A stretch of 64,000 nucleotides of DNA from CAWCDJ01 sp963836015 (lineage in GTDB: Bacteria; Acidobacteriota; Terriglobia; Bryobacterales; Bryobacteraceae), in the NCBI GenBank assembly GCA_963836015.1, contig CAWIIF010000010.1, positions 62,001 to 126,000 on the forward strand, given 5' to 3'. The position numbers and the translations under genes are program-made. Shown one piece after another: positions 28,121 through 35,992 of this stretch (within the stretch, counting starts at the first letter, position 1; every line of letters begins with the position of its first letter). Below the pieces are notes generated by a model. That model did no database searches. It was given only the letters and a program-made list of their open reading frames with translations, and was not told where the DNA came from.

Positions 28121-29650
28121 ATGGGGTCGATTCCGCAGCCGGAATTGAACGAGAAACTCGCTGAGATCCTCTCGATCTGCCGGAAGATGAATTCGGAGAG
28201 AGACCTGGGGGCCCTGCTGGACCTGATCGCCCGGGAAGCCACGAGCCTGCTCCGCTGCGACCGCGCCAGCATCTTCCTGCTGGACCGGGAGCGGAACGAG
28301 CTGTGGTCGAAGGTCGCGCTGGGAAGCGACGAAGTTCTGCGGTTCGACGCCCGGCTGGGCATCGCGGGCCAGGCGGCGCTCACCGGAGAGACGATCAATG
28401 TCCGCGACGCCTACAGCGATCCGCGGTTTTACGGAGGCATCGACGGCCAGACCGGTTACCGGACCCGCAACCTGGTGGCAGTGGCGGTGCGCGACCAGGG
28501 CGGCGAGATCGTAGGGGCGTTCGAAGCTCTGAATAAGCTGGCCGGCGTTTTCACGGGGCGGGATGAGGAAGCGCTGTCGGCGCTGGCCTCGCACGCAGCC
28601 ATCGCCATCGAAACCGCCCAATTGATCGGCGAGCTCCGCCGCACGCAGGACGTGCTGGAGGAGCAGAATGCGCACCTGCGACGCGAGGTGGAAAGCCGGT
28701 TCTCGACCCACGGGATCATCGGGACGGGTCCCAAGATCCAGCAGGTGGTGCAGCTGGTGGAGCGCATTCGCGACAGCCTGATCAACGTTCTGGTCACGGG
28801 CGAGAGCGGGACCGGCAAGGAACTGGTGGCCAAGGCCATACACTACACGAGCCCCCGCGCGCGGCGTCCCTTTGTGGCCCTCAACTGCGCCGCGCTGCCG
28901 GAGACCCTGCTCGAAAGCGAGCTTTTCGGCATCGAGAAAGGTGTCGCTACCGGCGTGCAGCAGCGGCTGGGCCTGTTCCAGAAGGCCGACGGCGGCACGC
29001 TGTTCCTGGATGAGATCGGGGACCTCAGCCTTACGGCCCAGGCCAAGATCCTGCGGGTGCTGCAGGAGCGGGTGCTGGAGCGGGTGGGCGGCCGCATCCC
29101 GATTCCCGTGGATGTGCGGCTGCTGGCCGCGACCAACAAGGACCTGGAGGCCGAGATCTCCAAAGGGAACTTCCGCGAAGACCTGTACTACCGGATCAAG
29201 GTGATCCACATCCACATGCCGCCCCTGCGGGATATCCGCGAGGAGATTCCGCTACTGGCGAACCATTTTTTGAAGGAGTACTGCCGGGAGAGCAGCCGCA
29301 CGCCCCTGAGCTTCGCGCGCGACGTCCTGCGCAGCCTGGAAAGCCGCCCCTGGCCGGGAAACGTGCGGCAATTGCGCAACGAAGTGATCCGGCTGGCCGC
29401 CTGCGCGCGAGGGGACGTAATCACCGAGGAAGAGTTGTGGATGGGCGCGGCCGCGCGGCCCGAGCCGTCCCAGGCGCCCAAACCGGCCCGGCCGCAATCC
29501 CTGAAGAAGGCGATCGAAGACCTGGAGCGCGGCATGATCGGCGATGCGCTGAGGGAGACGCGCAACAACCAGCAGCAGGCCGCGCGGCTGCTCGGGTTGA
29601 GCCGGCAGGGCCTCATTAACAAAATGAAACGGTACGCCATGGCCGGCTAG
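28121..29650 (+). CDS. GAF-AAA+-Fis activator with altered GAFTGA loop
   Basis: 509 residues: GAF sensor domain (about 22-170, LLRCDRASIFLLDRERNELW), short coiled coil, AAA+ domain (about 197-425) with Walker A GESGTGKE near 227 and Walker B GGTLFLDEIGD, and a C-terminal Fis-type helix-turn-helix (QQQAARLLGLSRQGLINKM). This is the NifA/NtrC layout, but loop 1, which contacts sigma-54, reads GVATGV near residues 273-278 instead of GAFTGA, losing the Phe that touches the sigma factor. It may use a modified contact or act differently. Four-base convergent overlap with the PBP gene. Confidence 0.9.
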   Translation: MGSIPQPELNEKLAEILSICRKMNSERDLGALLDLIAREATSLLRCDRASIFLLDRERNELWSKVALGSDEVLRFDARLGIAGQAALTGETINVRDAYSDPRFYGGIDGQTGYRTRNLVAVAVRDQGGEIVGAFEALNKLAGVFTGRDEEALSALASHAAIAIETAQLIGELRRTQDVLEEQNAHLRREVESRFSTHGIIGTGPKIQQVVQLVERIRDSLINVLVTGESGTGKELVAKAIHYTSPRARRPFVALNCAALPETLLESELFGIEKGVATGVQQRLGLFQKADGGTLFLDEIGDLSLTAQAKILRVLQERVLERVGGRIPIPVDVRLLAATNKDLEAEISKGNFREDLYYRIKVIHIHMPPLRDIREEIPLLANHFLKEYCRESSRTPLSFARDVLRSLESRPWPGNVRQLRNEVIRLAACARGDVITEEELWMGAAARPEPSQAPKPARPQSLKKAIEDLERGMIGDALRETRNNQQQAARLLGLSRQGLINKMKRYAMAG

Positions 29651-32121
29651 TGCTTGTCCGGTGGCGGTGTGGCCGGCGGAGGGCTCGGCAGCACAGCCGG
29701 CGGTGAGCCCTGCAGCACGGCGGGCGTGGCCTGAGCAGGTCCCGGCTGGCCGGCAGGAGCTGGTGGAGGGGGCAGTTCGTCGATGTCGGTGACGCTTTCG
29801 GAATCGGGTTCCACCGGCCGCGCGGCGTGCGACTTGCAGTAGACCACCGGCTGTGTGCCATCGATGAAGTGGGCGACGCGGGTCCGGGGGCAATACGGCG
29901 TGGCGAGATCCCCGCTATCGGCGCAGACCCGAACGGAAACCACTCCGGGTGGCTCTTCGAACGGCACTGCGCCGCCATACCCGTCTAAGGCGGCGGCGCG
30001 TTTCATGAAGTCCGTCCAGATCGGCAGCGCCGATCGGGAACCCTCGATGCGGAGATCGCGGTTGTCGTCGAAACCGACCCACACCACGCACAGGAGCCGG
30101 CTGGTGAATCCGGCAAACCACCCGTCGCGAGAAGTTCCGGTCTTGCCGGCCGCCGGCAGGCTGAAGCCGCGCGCCCGGGCCCCGGCGGCCGTGCCGCTGC
30201 TCATGACCTCCTGCATCATGCTGTCCACCAGGTACGCAACCCGGGGGTCGATTGCCGGCCGCGCATCCGGCATGCCCTGGTAGAGCAGTTTCCCGTCCGC
30301 CGACCGCACCATCGAGATAGCGGTCGGCGTCACGCGAACTCCCCGGTTGGCGAACGCGGTGTATGCTTCCGCGATTTCGAGGGGAGTGGCCTCGTACGCA
30401 CCCAGCGCCAGGGCCGGCGTCGGTTTCATCGCCTCATTCAGGCCGGCGGCCCGGGCGACGGCGAGAACCCGGTCGTAACCCACCATCTGCGCCAGCCGCA
30501 CCGTGGCGGAGTTCAGGGAGTGCGCCAGCGCGGTCGTGAGCGTGACCCTGCCCATGTACTCGTTGTGGAAGTTGTCCGGCTGGTATATCCGGTTGGCGAA
30601 ACTGATGGTAGCCGGCGAATCGTCGAGCGTGCTGGAGGGCGTGAAGATCCGGCTCGCGCGCTCGACCGCAGTCTCGAGCGCGGCGGCGTAGACGAACGGC
30701 TTGAACACGGATCCGGGCTGGCGCATCGCCTCCACGTGGTTCAACTGGCTCACGGCATAGTTGCGTCCGCCAACCAGCGCCCGGATCTCTCCGGTGTGCG
30801 GGTCGAGGGCGATCAGGGCCACCTGGGGCTGGCCCGCGGGGATCGGACCGCGGCCCCCCCGCGCAATAGTCCGGTCGATCGATCGCATGCCTTCCCGCAC
30901 GGCTTCCTGGGCGGCCTGCTGCAGGTCCGGATCGAGGGTTGTGTAGATGGAGTGCGCGTGGTCCGCCGACTCGCCCAGGCGGCTATGCAGCTCGTCATTC
31001 ATCAGCTCGACAAAATACTGGCACTCCGCATTTCCAGCCTGCTCGGGGTTGAGTCCCAGCGGCGTGGCGGCCGCTTCGCGGAATTCCGCGTCGTTCAGAT
31101 AGGCGTTATCGCGCATGAGCCGCAGGACCACGTCGCGGCGCTCGCGGGTTTGCTCCGGGTCGCGGAACGGGTTGAAGTAGCTGGGCCGCTGTACCATGCC
31201 GGCGAGCGTCGCAGCTTCGGCAACGGTGAGCTGCGAGATATCCTTGCCGAAGTAAACATGCGCCGCCTCGCCGAAGCCGAGGATGCTGAAGGTGCCACGG
31301 CGTCCCAGGTAGACCTGGTTGGCGTAATCCTCGAAGATCTGCTGTTTGGTGAGCTTGCTTTCGAGGTACCGGGTGATCAGCAGCTCTTCGATCTTGCGCT
31401 TCCAACGCTTGTCGGGGTCCAGCCAGAGCCCGCGCGCCAACTGCATCGTGAGCGTAGAGGCGCCCTGCAGTTTGCGGCCTTCCTTCACATCCACGTAGGC
31501 CGCCTTGGCCATGCGGAACAGGTCGAATCCGGCGTGTTCGAAGAACCGTTTATCCTCGGCCGATACGACAGCGTGCACAAGCGAAGGCGGGATTTGAGCG
31601 TACCGCACCAGCCGCCGCTTCTCGCGGTTCCCGGAGAGATTCGTGATCAACTGCGGGCCAAGCTCGAAGCGCTGCCGCACGGTATTGTCGGCGAGGGATA
31701 CGATGCGCGAAATCTTCCCTCTTTGAAATTCGACCAGGCCGGATTCCCCTCCGATCCAGTCGTTGCCCGGAAAGATCTCCACGGAGCCGGGTGTGCGACG
31801 GTACCACCCGACCGGGTTGGCAGGAGAGATCGAATATCCGCCGCGCCGAAGACGGGCGATCAGTTCGTCCTCCGTGAGACTGTCGCCGGTTGCGACAGTG
31901 TCGGGCGCGGTGAAGATATTGAGGGTGTCGGAAAATGGCCCGTTGGCAAGCCGGCGGTCGATCACCCGCGCAAACTTTTCGTAGGAATGTCCCAGGATGA
32001 ACACGGCTACGGCAAACAGCAAAGCGAACGCAGCCGCGAATAGGTGAAGGGGCTTATAGCGGCGCCGGATCAGACGCTGGAATACACCCTCCCGATCCCC
32101 GCCCAGTGAATCGTCTGGCAT
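29647..32121 (-). CDS. Bifunctional penicillin-binding protein 1 (class A)
   Basis: Polymerises glycan strands and cross-links peptides of peptidoglycan on the outer face of the inner membrane. The 824-residue product has one membrane anchor (about 27-45), a UvrB-like/linker region, the GT51 domain (SAEDKRFFEHAGFD near 187, GASTLTMQLARGLW), and a transpeptidase domain with SxxK in PGSVFKPF (near 470), SxN in SLNSATVRL and KTGT in AGKTGTSRDGWFAG (near 657). It ends with a Pro/Ala-rich tail of about 70 residues. Overall closest to PBP1B-type proteins. Confidence 0.93.
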   Translation of the reverse strand: MPDDSLGGDREGVFQRLIRRRYKPLHLFAAAFALLFAVAVFILGHSYEKFARVIDRRLANGPFSDTLNIFTAPDTVATGDSLTEDELIARLRRGGYSISPANPVGWYRRTPGSVEIFPGNDWIGGESGLVEFQRGKISRIVSLADNTVRQRFELGPQLITNLSGNREKRRLVRYAQIPPSLVHAVVSAEDKRFFEHAGFDLFRMAKAAYVDVKEGRKLQGASTLTMQLARGLWLDPDKRWKRKIEELLITRYLESKLTKQQIFEDYANQVYLGRRGTFSILGFGEAAHVYFGKDISQLTVAEAATLAGMVQRPSYFNPFRDPEQTRERRDVVLRLMRDNAYLNDAEFREAAATPLGLNPEQAGNAECQYFVELMNDELHSRLGESADHAHSIYTTLDPDLQQAAQEAVREGMRSIDRTIARGGRGPIPAGQPQVALIALDPHTGEIRALVGGRNYAVSQLNHVEAMRQPGSVFKPFVYAAALETAVERASRIFTPSSTLDDSPATISFANRIYQPDNFHNEYMGRVTLTTALAHSLNSATVRLAQMVGYDRVLAVARAAGLNEAMKPTPALALGAYEATPLEIAEAYTAFANRGVRVTPTAISMVRSADGKLLYQGMPDARPAIDPRVAYLVDSMMQEVMSSGTAAGARARGFSLPAAGKTGTSRDGWFAGFTSRLLCVVWVGFDDNRDLRIEGSRSALPIWTDFMKRAAALDGYGGAVPFEEPPGVVSVRVCADSGDLATPYCPRTRVAHFIDGTQPVVYCKSHAARPVEPDSESVTDIDELPPPPAPAGQPGPAQATPAVLQGSPPAVLPSPPPATPPPDKH

Positions 32122-32202
32122 CCCGGCCCCCCACCTGGGGTATGTGCAACCGCGATGCCAATGGAGATTGTACGAATTGGTTCAGCGTTGGGGATGAAGA
32201 AC

Positions 32203-32394
32203 CTAGGCGACTTTCTTGACTTTGCCCGCGCGAATGCAGGAGGTGCAGACCCGAATGCGCTTGCCGGCGCCATTCACCAGGGCGCGAACCGACTGCAAGT
32301 TCAGGTTCCAGCGGCGATTGGTCACATTATGAGCGTGGCTGATCCGGTGCCCGAACTGGGGTCCGCGGCCGCAAACTTCGCAAACTCTTGCCAT
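32203..32394 (-). CDS. rpmB: 50S ribosomal protein L28
   Basis: 63 residues, the family length: ARVCEVCGRGPQFGHRISHA, NVTNRRWNLNLQSVR, then IRVCTSCIRAGKVKKV. The two CxxC pairs show the zinc-binding form of L28. The start is fixed by the MARVCEVCG motif; a longer frame upstream is not coding. Confidence 0.95.
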   Translation of the reverse strand: MARVCEVCGRGPQFGHRISHAHNVTNRRWNLNLQSVRALVNGAGKRIRVCTSCIRAGKVKKVA

Positions 32395-32428
32395 AAGACA
32401 GAAATCTCCCGATCGTTTCGAAACCGTT

Positions 32429-32458
32429 ATTATAGCAGCGCAGGCGATTTCACGGCAA
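32429..32458 (-). promoter_or_regulatory. rpmB promoter
   Basis: TTGCCG, an 18-base spacer and a perfect TATAAT (32429-32434) on the minus strand, 34 bases before the rpmB ATG. GGGAGA in the leader is a weak ribosome site. Confidence 0.55.
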
Positions 32459-32469
32459 CCGCCTGCTTT

Positions 32470-32486
32470 TTGGCACGCGGTTTGCT
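32470..32486 (+). promoter_or_regulatory. Sigma-54 type -24/-12 promoter for the response regulator
   Basis: TTGGCACGCGGTTTGCT matches the consensus TTGGCACG-N4-TTGCW without mismatch, GG and GC doublets 12 bases apart. Predicted start of transcription is near 32497, immediately before the GGAGGA ribosome site, giving a leader of about 11 bases. Confidence 0.75.
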
Positions 32487-32507
32487 TGCTGAAGTCCGGA
32501 GGAAATC

Positions 32508-32927
32508 TTGGCGACCGGAGGCACCGCCGGAACCATTCTCGTCGTGGAAGACGCCGAAGCCGTGCGAAAGCTGGTCTGTTCGCTGCTGGCCCAGGGCGGT
32601 TACGACTGCCTGGAGGCCGCTGACGGTATGGAAGCACTGGTCCTGGTGGAAAGGCGGATCGACGAGCTGGCGCTGGTGTTGACCGATATCGTGATGCCCC
32701 ATATGAACGGATCGGAACTGGCCAGGCATCTGGCACGGCTGCGGCCGGACCTCCCGATTCTCTTCATGTCCGGCTTTGCCGACGACCCGTTCCTGGAGTC
32801 GATCGGGAAATCCGCCCTCCCGTTTCTTCCCAAGCCGTTTACCTCGGAGGCACTGATGCAGGCGGTGCGGCAGGTGCTCACGGCGCCCTGGTCTGGATTA
32901 CCGGGTTCGGGAAGCAGCCTCCAATGA
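32508..32927 (+). CDS. Single-domain response regulator
   Basis: 139 residues, nearly all receiver domain: acidic pair in ILVVEDAEAVRKL, phospho-Asp in LVLTDIVMPHMNG (near residue 60), Ser in ILFMSGFAD and Lys-Pro in FLPKPFTSEAL. The spacing and wording are closest to the receivers at the end of hybrid histidine kinases, but nothing precedes it here. TTG start with CGGAGGAAA six bases upstream. It overlaps the following 59-codon gene by four bases (ATGA). The kinase partner is unknown. Confidence 0.88.
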   Translation: MATGGTAGTILVVEDAEAVRKLVCSLLAQGGYDCLEAADGMEALVLVERRIDELALVLTDIVMPHMNGSELARHLARLRPDLPILFMSGFADDPFLESIGKSALPFLPKPFTSEALMQAVRQVLTAPWSGLPGSGSSLQ

Positions 32928-33103
32928 TGGCACGCTTCTGGCGATCGCTGATCGCCGTAGTCGCCGGCAACCTGATCTATTTCGGAATAGAGCGTTTCCT
33001 GCCGCCGCGCGGGCAGCATCAGCCCTATCAGCTGGACTGGGGCCTGGCGGTGGATTTCTGGATCTGCCTGGTGTGTTACGGCATCGTTCGGCTGATTCGT
33101 TAG
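32924..33103 (+). CDS. Small membrane protein (59 aa) coupled to response regulator
   Basis: A short frame starting ATGATG, overlapping the response regulator stop by four bases, so it is almost certainly co-translated. Two hydrophobic segments (WRSLIAVVAGNLIYFGI, residues 6-22, and AVDFWICLVCYGIVRLI near 42-58) flank a polar Pro/Gln-rich hairpin. No known family recognised. It ends two bases from the stop of the convergent TPR gene. Confidence 0.65.
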   Translation: MMARFWRSLIAVVAGNLIYFGIERFLPPRGQHQPYQLDWGLAVDFWICLVCYGIVRLIR

Positions 33104-33104
33104 G

Positions 33105-33551
33105 CTATTTGAGTTTGTCCAGTTTTTTGCGGATTTCCTGCGCGTTCTTGGCGTCCGAGGCTACATCCAGATACTTGGAATACGCTTCTTTGGCGGCCTT
33201 CTTATCTTTAAGCTTTTCTTCGACTTCGCCCAACCGGAGCCACGCTTCCCCATATCCGTCGTTCCATTTGGTGGCGTCCCGGAAACGTCCTTCCGCGGCC
33301 CGATATTTCCCTTGTTTGAAGTAAAAATTGCCAATCCTCACGCTCTTTTCGGCCAGCAGGGGGTTAAACGAGTAGTTGTCGGGAGCGACTTCCGTATCTT
33401 CTTCCGGCGGCACCTCGTATTTGCTGCCCTTGGCGGGCGTGCGGTCCTTCTTGAGTTCACCCTGCTTGGCGGGGGTTTGTTCCTTCTGCTGGCCGTTCGC
33501 GCAGACAACCGCGAACAAGCCCAGCAACAGAGCCGGGGTCCAACGCACCAT
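33105..33551 (-). CDS. Secreted TPR protein
   Basis: 148 residues: signal peptide (TPALLLGLFAVVCANG, cut near residue 20), a Lys/Pro-rich low-complexity linker, then two to three tetratricopeptide repeats (SVRIGNFYFKQGKYRAAEGR and GEAWLRLGEVEEKLKDKKAA). TPRs are protein-binding scaffolds; relatives in acidobacteria are often periplasmic. Function is otherwise unknown. Divergent from uvrC by 45 bases. Confidence 0.8.
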   Translation of the reverse strand: MVRWTPALLLGLFAVVCANGQQKEQTPAKQGELKKDRTPAKGSKYEVPPEEDTEVAPDNYSFNPLLAEKSVRIGNFYFKQGKYRAAEGRFRDATKWNDGYGEAWLRLGEVEEKLKDKKAAKEAYSKYLDVASDAKNAQEIRKKLDKLK

Positions 33552-33557
33552 GGTTCA

Positions 33558-33563
33558 ATTTTA
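33558..33563 (-). promoter_or_regulatory. -10 box (TAAAAT) of TPR gene, leaderless
   Basis: TAAAAT six bases before the start codon on the minus strand; no ribosome site. Confidence 0.5.
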
Positions 33564-33573
33564 ACGCGGCCGG

Positions 33574-33579
33574 TATAAT
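33574..33579 (+). promoter_or_regulatory. -10 box (TATAAT) of uvrC
   Basis: Perfect TATAAT 17 bases before ATG 33597, preceded by GG. The leader between them has no purine-rich ribosome site. It lies back to back with the TPR gene promoter. Confidence 0.55.
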
Positions 33580-33596
33580 TGAAGTAGCTCCCCTCC

Positions 33597-35387
33597 ATGG
33601 AACTCCGCGAAAAAGCAGGCCAGCTCCCGCTCACGCCTGGTGTGTACCTGTATAAGGACGGCGCGGGGCGGGTGATTTATGTCGGCAAGGCCAAGAGCTT
33701 GCGGAACCGCGTCCGCAGCTATTTTTCCGACGATAAACTGGCCGACGTCAAGACCGGCACACTGATCTCCGAGGCGCGCGACGTCGACTACATCCTGGTC
33801 GATAACGAAAAAGAAGCGCTGGCGCTCGAAAACAACCTCATCAAGCAGTACAAGCCGCGCTTCAACATTCTGCTGCGCGACGACAAAACCTATCCCTACA
33901 TCAAGCTGACGAGCGAAAAGTACCCGCGGGTGTACGTGACGCGGCGACTGCGCAAGGATGGGGCCACGTATTTCGGCCCGTACTTTCCTGCCAACCTGGC
34001 GCACCGCCTGGTGCACTTCATCCACCGCCACTTCCTGGTGCCCTCCTGCAAGGTGGATCTCACGCGGTTTCACCCCAAGCCGTGCCTGCAATACCACATC
34101 CACCGCTGCCTGGGACCCTGCGTGGAAGGCCTGACGACCGACGACGCCTACTCCCGCGCGGTGCGCAACGTGAGGCTGTTTCTGGAGGGCCGGCACGGCG
34201 ATCTGGCGCGCGACCTGCGCGCCCGCATGGAAGCTGCCTCGACCGAAATGCGCTTCGAGGAAGCGGCTTCCCTGCGCGACCTGCTGGCCACCGTGGAGGA
34301 AATGGAAGAGCGGCAGAAGATGGCGGCAGCCAAAGGCGACGACGTCGATATCTTCGCCTGTTACGCCGAGCCTCCGCTGGTGGCGCTCAACCTTTTCCAC
34401 CTGCGGAACGGCCAGATTGTGGACCGCCGCGAGTTCTTCTGGGAAGACCAGCCGGAGTTCGACGAGCCGCAGTTCTTCTCCTCGCTGCTCAAACAGCTCT
34501 ACCTCGACCAGCAGTACATCCCGGCCGAAATTCACGTGCCGGTGGAGTTCGAGGATCGCGAGGCGCTGGAGGAGCTGCTCTCGGAAAAGCGCAACCGGCG
34601 CGTGGAGATCCGCACTCCCCAGCGCGGCCAGAAAAAGGCGCTGCTCGACCTGGTCGGGACCAACGCCAAACACAGCTTCGACGCGCGCTTCCGGGTGCTG
34701 AAACCGTCGTCGCGCGCGATTCAGGAGGCCCTGCAGGACGGCCTGAACCTGCCTTCGGCGCCCGCCCGCATCGAGTGCTTCGACATCTCCCACATACAGG
34801 GCACCGACAAGGTAGCCAGCATGGTGGTTTGGGAGGACGGCCGGATGAAGAAGGCGGACTATCGCAAGTTCATCATCCGGACGGTGATCGGCAACGACGA
34901 TTTTGCCAGCATGCGCGAGGTGGTGACGCGGCGCTATTCGCGGCTGCAGGAAGAGAAGCGCGCCATGCCCGGCCTGGTGCTGATCGACGGCGGCCTGGGG
35001 CAGCTCCACGCGGCGGCCGATGCGCTGGAGGCCATCGGGGTGATCAACCAGCCGCTGGCGTCGATCGCCAAGCGCGAGGAGATCATCTACGTTTACGGCC
35101 AGGAAGACGAGCCGGTGGTGCTCGACCGGTTCTCGCCCATCCTGCACCTGGTGCAATCGATCCGCGACGAGGCCCACCGGTTCGCCGTGACCTTCCACCG
35201 GTCGCGCCGCAATGCGCGCCAGCTCACCTCGGAGCTGGATACGATTGCCGGCGTGGGGAAGAAGACCGTGCAGAAGCTGCTGAAGGAGTTCGGGAGCTCG
35301 GAGCTGGTGCGGGCGGCGAGCGAAGAGCAACTGACGGCGGTGGTGGGCCGCGCGGCGGCGCGCAAAGTCCGGGCGCATTATCAGTAA
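33597..35387 (+). CDS. uvrC: Excinuclease ABC subunit C
   Basis: Makes both incisions in nucleotide excision repair after UvrA/UvrB locate damage. The 596-residue product has the N-terminal GIY-YIG nuclease (TPGVYLYKDGAGRVIYVGKA), a Cys-rich stretch (PCLQYHIHRCLGPC), the UVR motif (EMRFEEAASLRDLL), the RNase-H-like C-terminal nuclease (IECFDISHIQGTDKVASMVV) and a tandem helix-hairpin-helix (LDTIAGVGKKTVQKLLKEFG). Full length for the family. Confidence 0.96.
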   Translation: MELREKAGQLPLTPGVYLYKDGAGRVIYVGKAKSLRNRVRSYFSDDKLADVKTGTLISEARDVDYILVDNEKEALALENNLIKQYKPRFNILLRDDKTYPYIKLTSEKYPRVYVTRRLRKDGATYFGPYFPANLAHRLVHFIHRHFLVPSCKVDLTRFHPKPCLQYHIHRCLGPCVEGLTTDDAYSRAVRNVRLFLEGRHGDLARDLRARMEAASTEMRFEEAASLRDLLATVEEMEERQKMAAAKGDDVDIFACYAEPPLVALNLFHLRNGQIVDRREFFWEDQPEFDEPQFFSSLLKQLYLDQQYIPAEIHVPVEFEDREALEELLSEKRNRRVEIRTPQRGQKKALLDLVGTNAKHSFDARFRVLKPSSRAIQEALQDGLNLPSAPARIECFDISHIQGTDKVASMVVWEDGRMKKADYRKFIIRTVIGNDDFASMREVVTRRYSRLQEEKRAMPGLVLIDGGLGQLHAAADALEAIGVINQPLASIAKREEIIYVYGQEDEPVVLDRFSPILHLVQSIRDEAHRFAVTFHRSRRNARQLTSELDTIAGVGKKTVQKLLKEFGSSELVRAASEEQLTAVVGRAAARKVRAHYQ

Positions 35388-35392
35388 AGCGG

Positions 35393-35398
35393 TATGCT
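35393..35398 (+). promoter_or_regulatory. -10-like box (TATGCT), leaderless
   Basis: TATGCT six bases before ATG 35405, directly after the uvrC stop. No ribosome site. Confidence 0.4.
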
Positions 35399-35404
35399 TT
35401 CAGC

Positions 35405-35941
35405 ATGCGAATGCTGATTGCCCTGCCCCTCCTCGTTGCCGCGGCTTACGCCCAGCAGAGCCGCCACGAGATCGTCACCTCGGTGACACCCGCGGACTCC
35501 AAGCCGAACAACCCCGAGGTGCCCGAGGTTGCCGCCATCAGCACCCGGTTCGAACGCGTGCTGGTGCTTCGCTTCAAGTACGACACGGAAATGCTCTCCG
35601 GCCTGGAGCGCGCTTTGAAGGAACAGAAAGTGCGGAATGCCGTGATCCTTTCGGGGTTCGGCTCGGTGCGGAACTACCAGGTGCACCAGGTCAGCAACCG
35701 GACGCTGCCTTCGAAAAACATGTTCGTCAAGGATCCCACCGCCCCGGCCGACATCACCGCCATGAGCGGCTTCGTCATGGGCGGGCGCGTCCACGCCCAC
35801 ATCACTCTGGCCAATCCGGAGGGCGCTTTCGCCGGCCACCTGGAGCCGGGAACCAACGTCTTCACCTTCGCGGTGGTGACGCTGGGCGTGCTGCCGGACA
35901 GCCTGGATGTCGGGCGGCTCGACGACAAGAACTGGCGGTGA
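35405..35941 (+). CDS. PPC (DUF296) domain protein with signal peptide
   Basis: 178 residues: a hydrophobic leader (LIALPLLVAAAYAQ, cleavage near residue 17), then the PPC/DUF296 domain (RFERVLVLRFKYDTEMLSGL, NAVILSGFGSVRNYQVHQV, GGRVHAHITLANPEGAFAGH). PPC domains normally sit in cytoplasmic or nuclear proteins, in plants next to AT-hooks, and in bacteria as stand-alone trimers with conserved His residues. An exported version is unusual. The GRVHAHI histidines suggest a metal site. Role unknown. Confidence 0.8.
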   Translation: MRMLIALPLLVAAAYAQQSRHEIVTSVTPADSKPNNPEVPEVAAISTRFERVLVLRFKYDTEMLSGLERALKEQKVRNAVILSGFGSVRNYQVHQVSNRTLPSKNMFVKDPTAPADITAMSGFVMGGRVHAHITLANPEGAFAGHLEPGTNVFTFAVVTLGVLPDSLDVGRLDDKNWR

Positions 35942-35992
35942 GGGTGAAGCAGACATCCCGGCCTGCGCCACCGGGCGTGCGAAAATAGGGAT

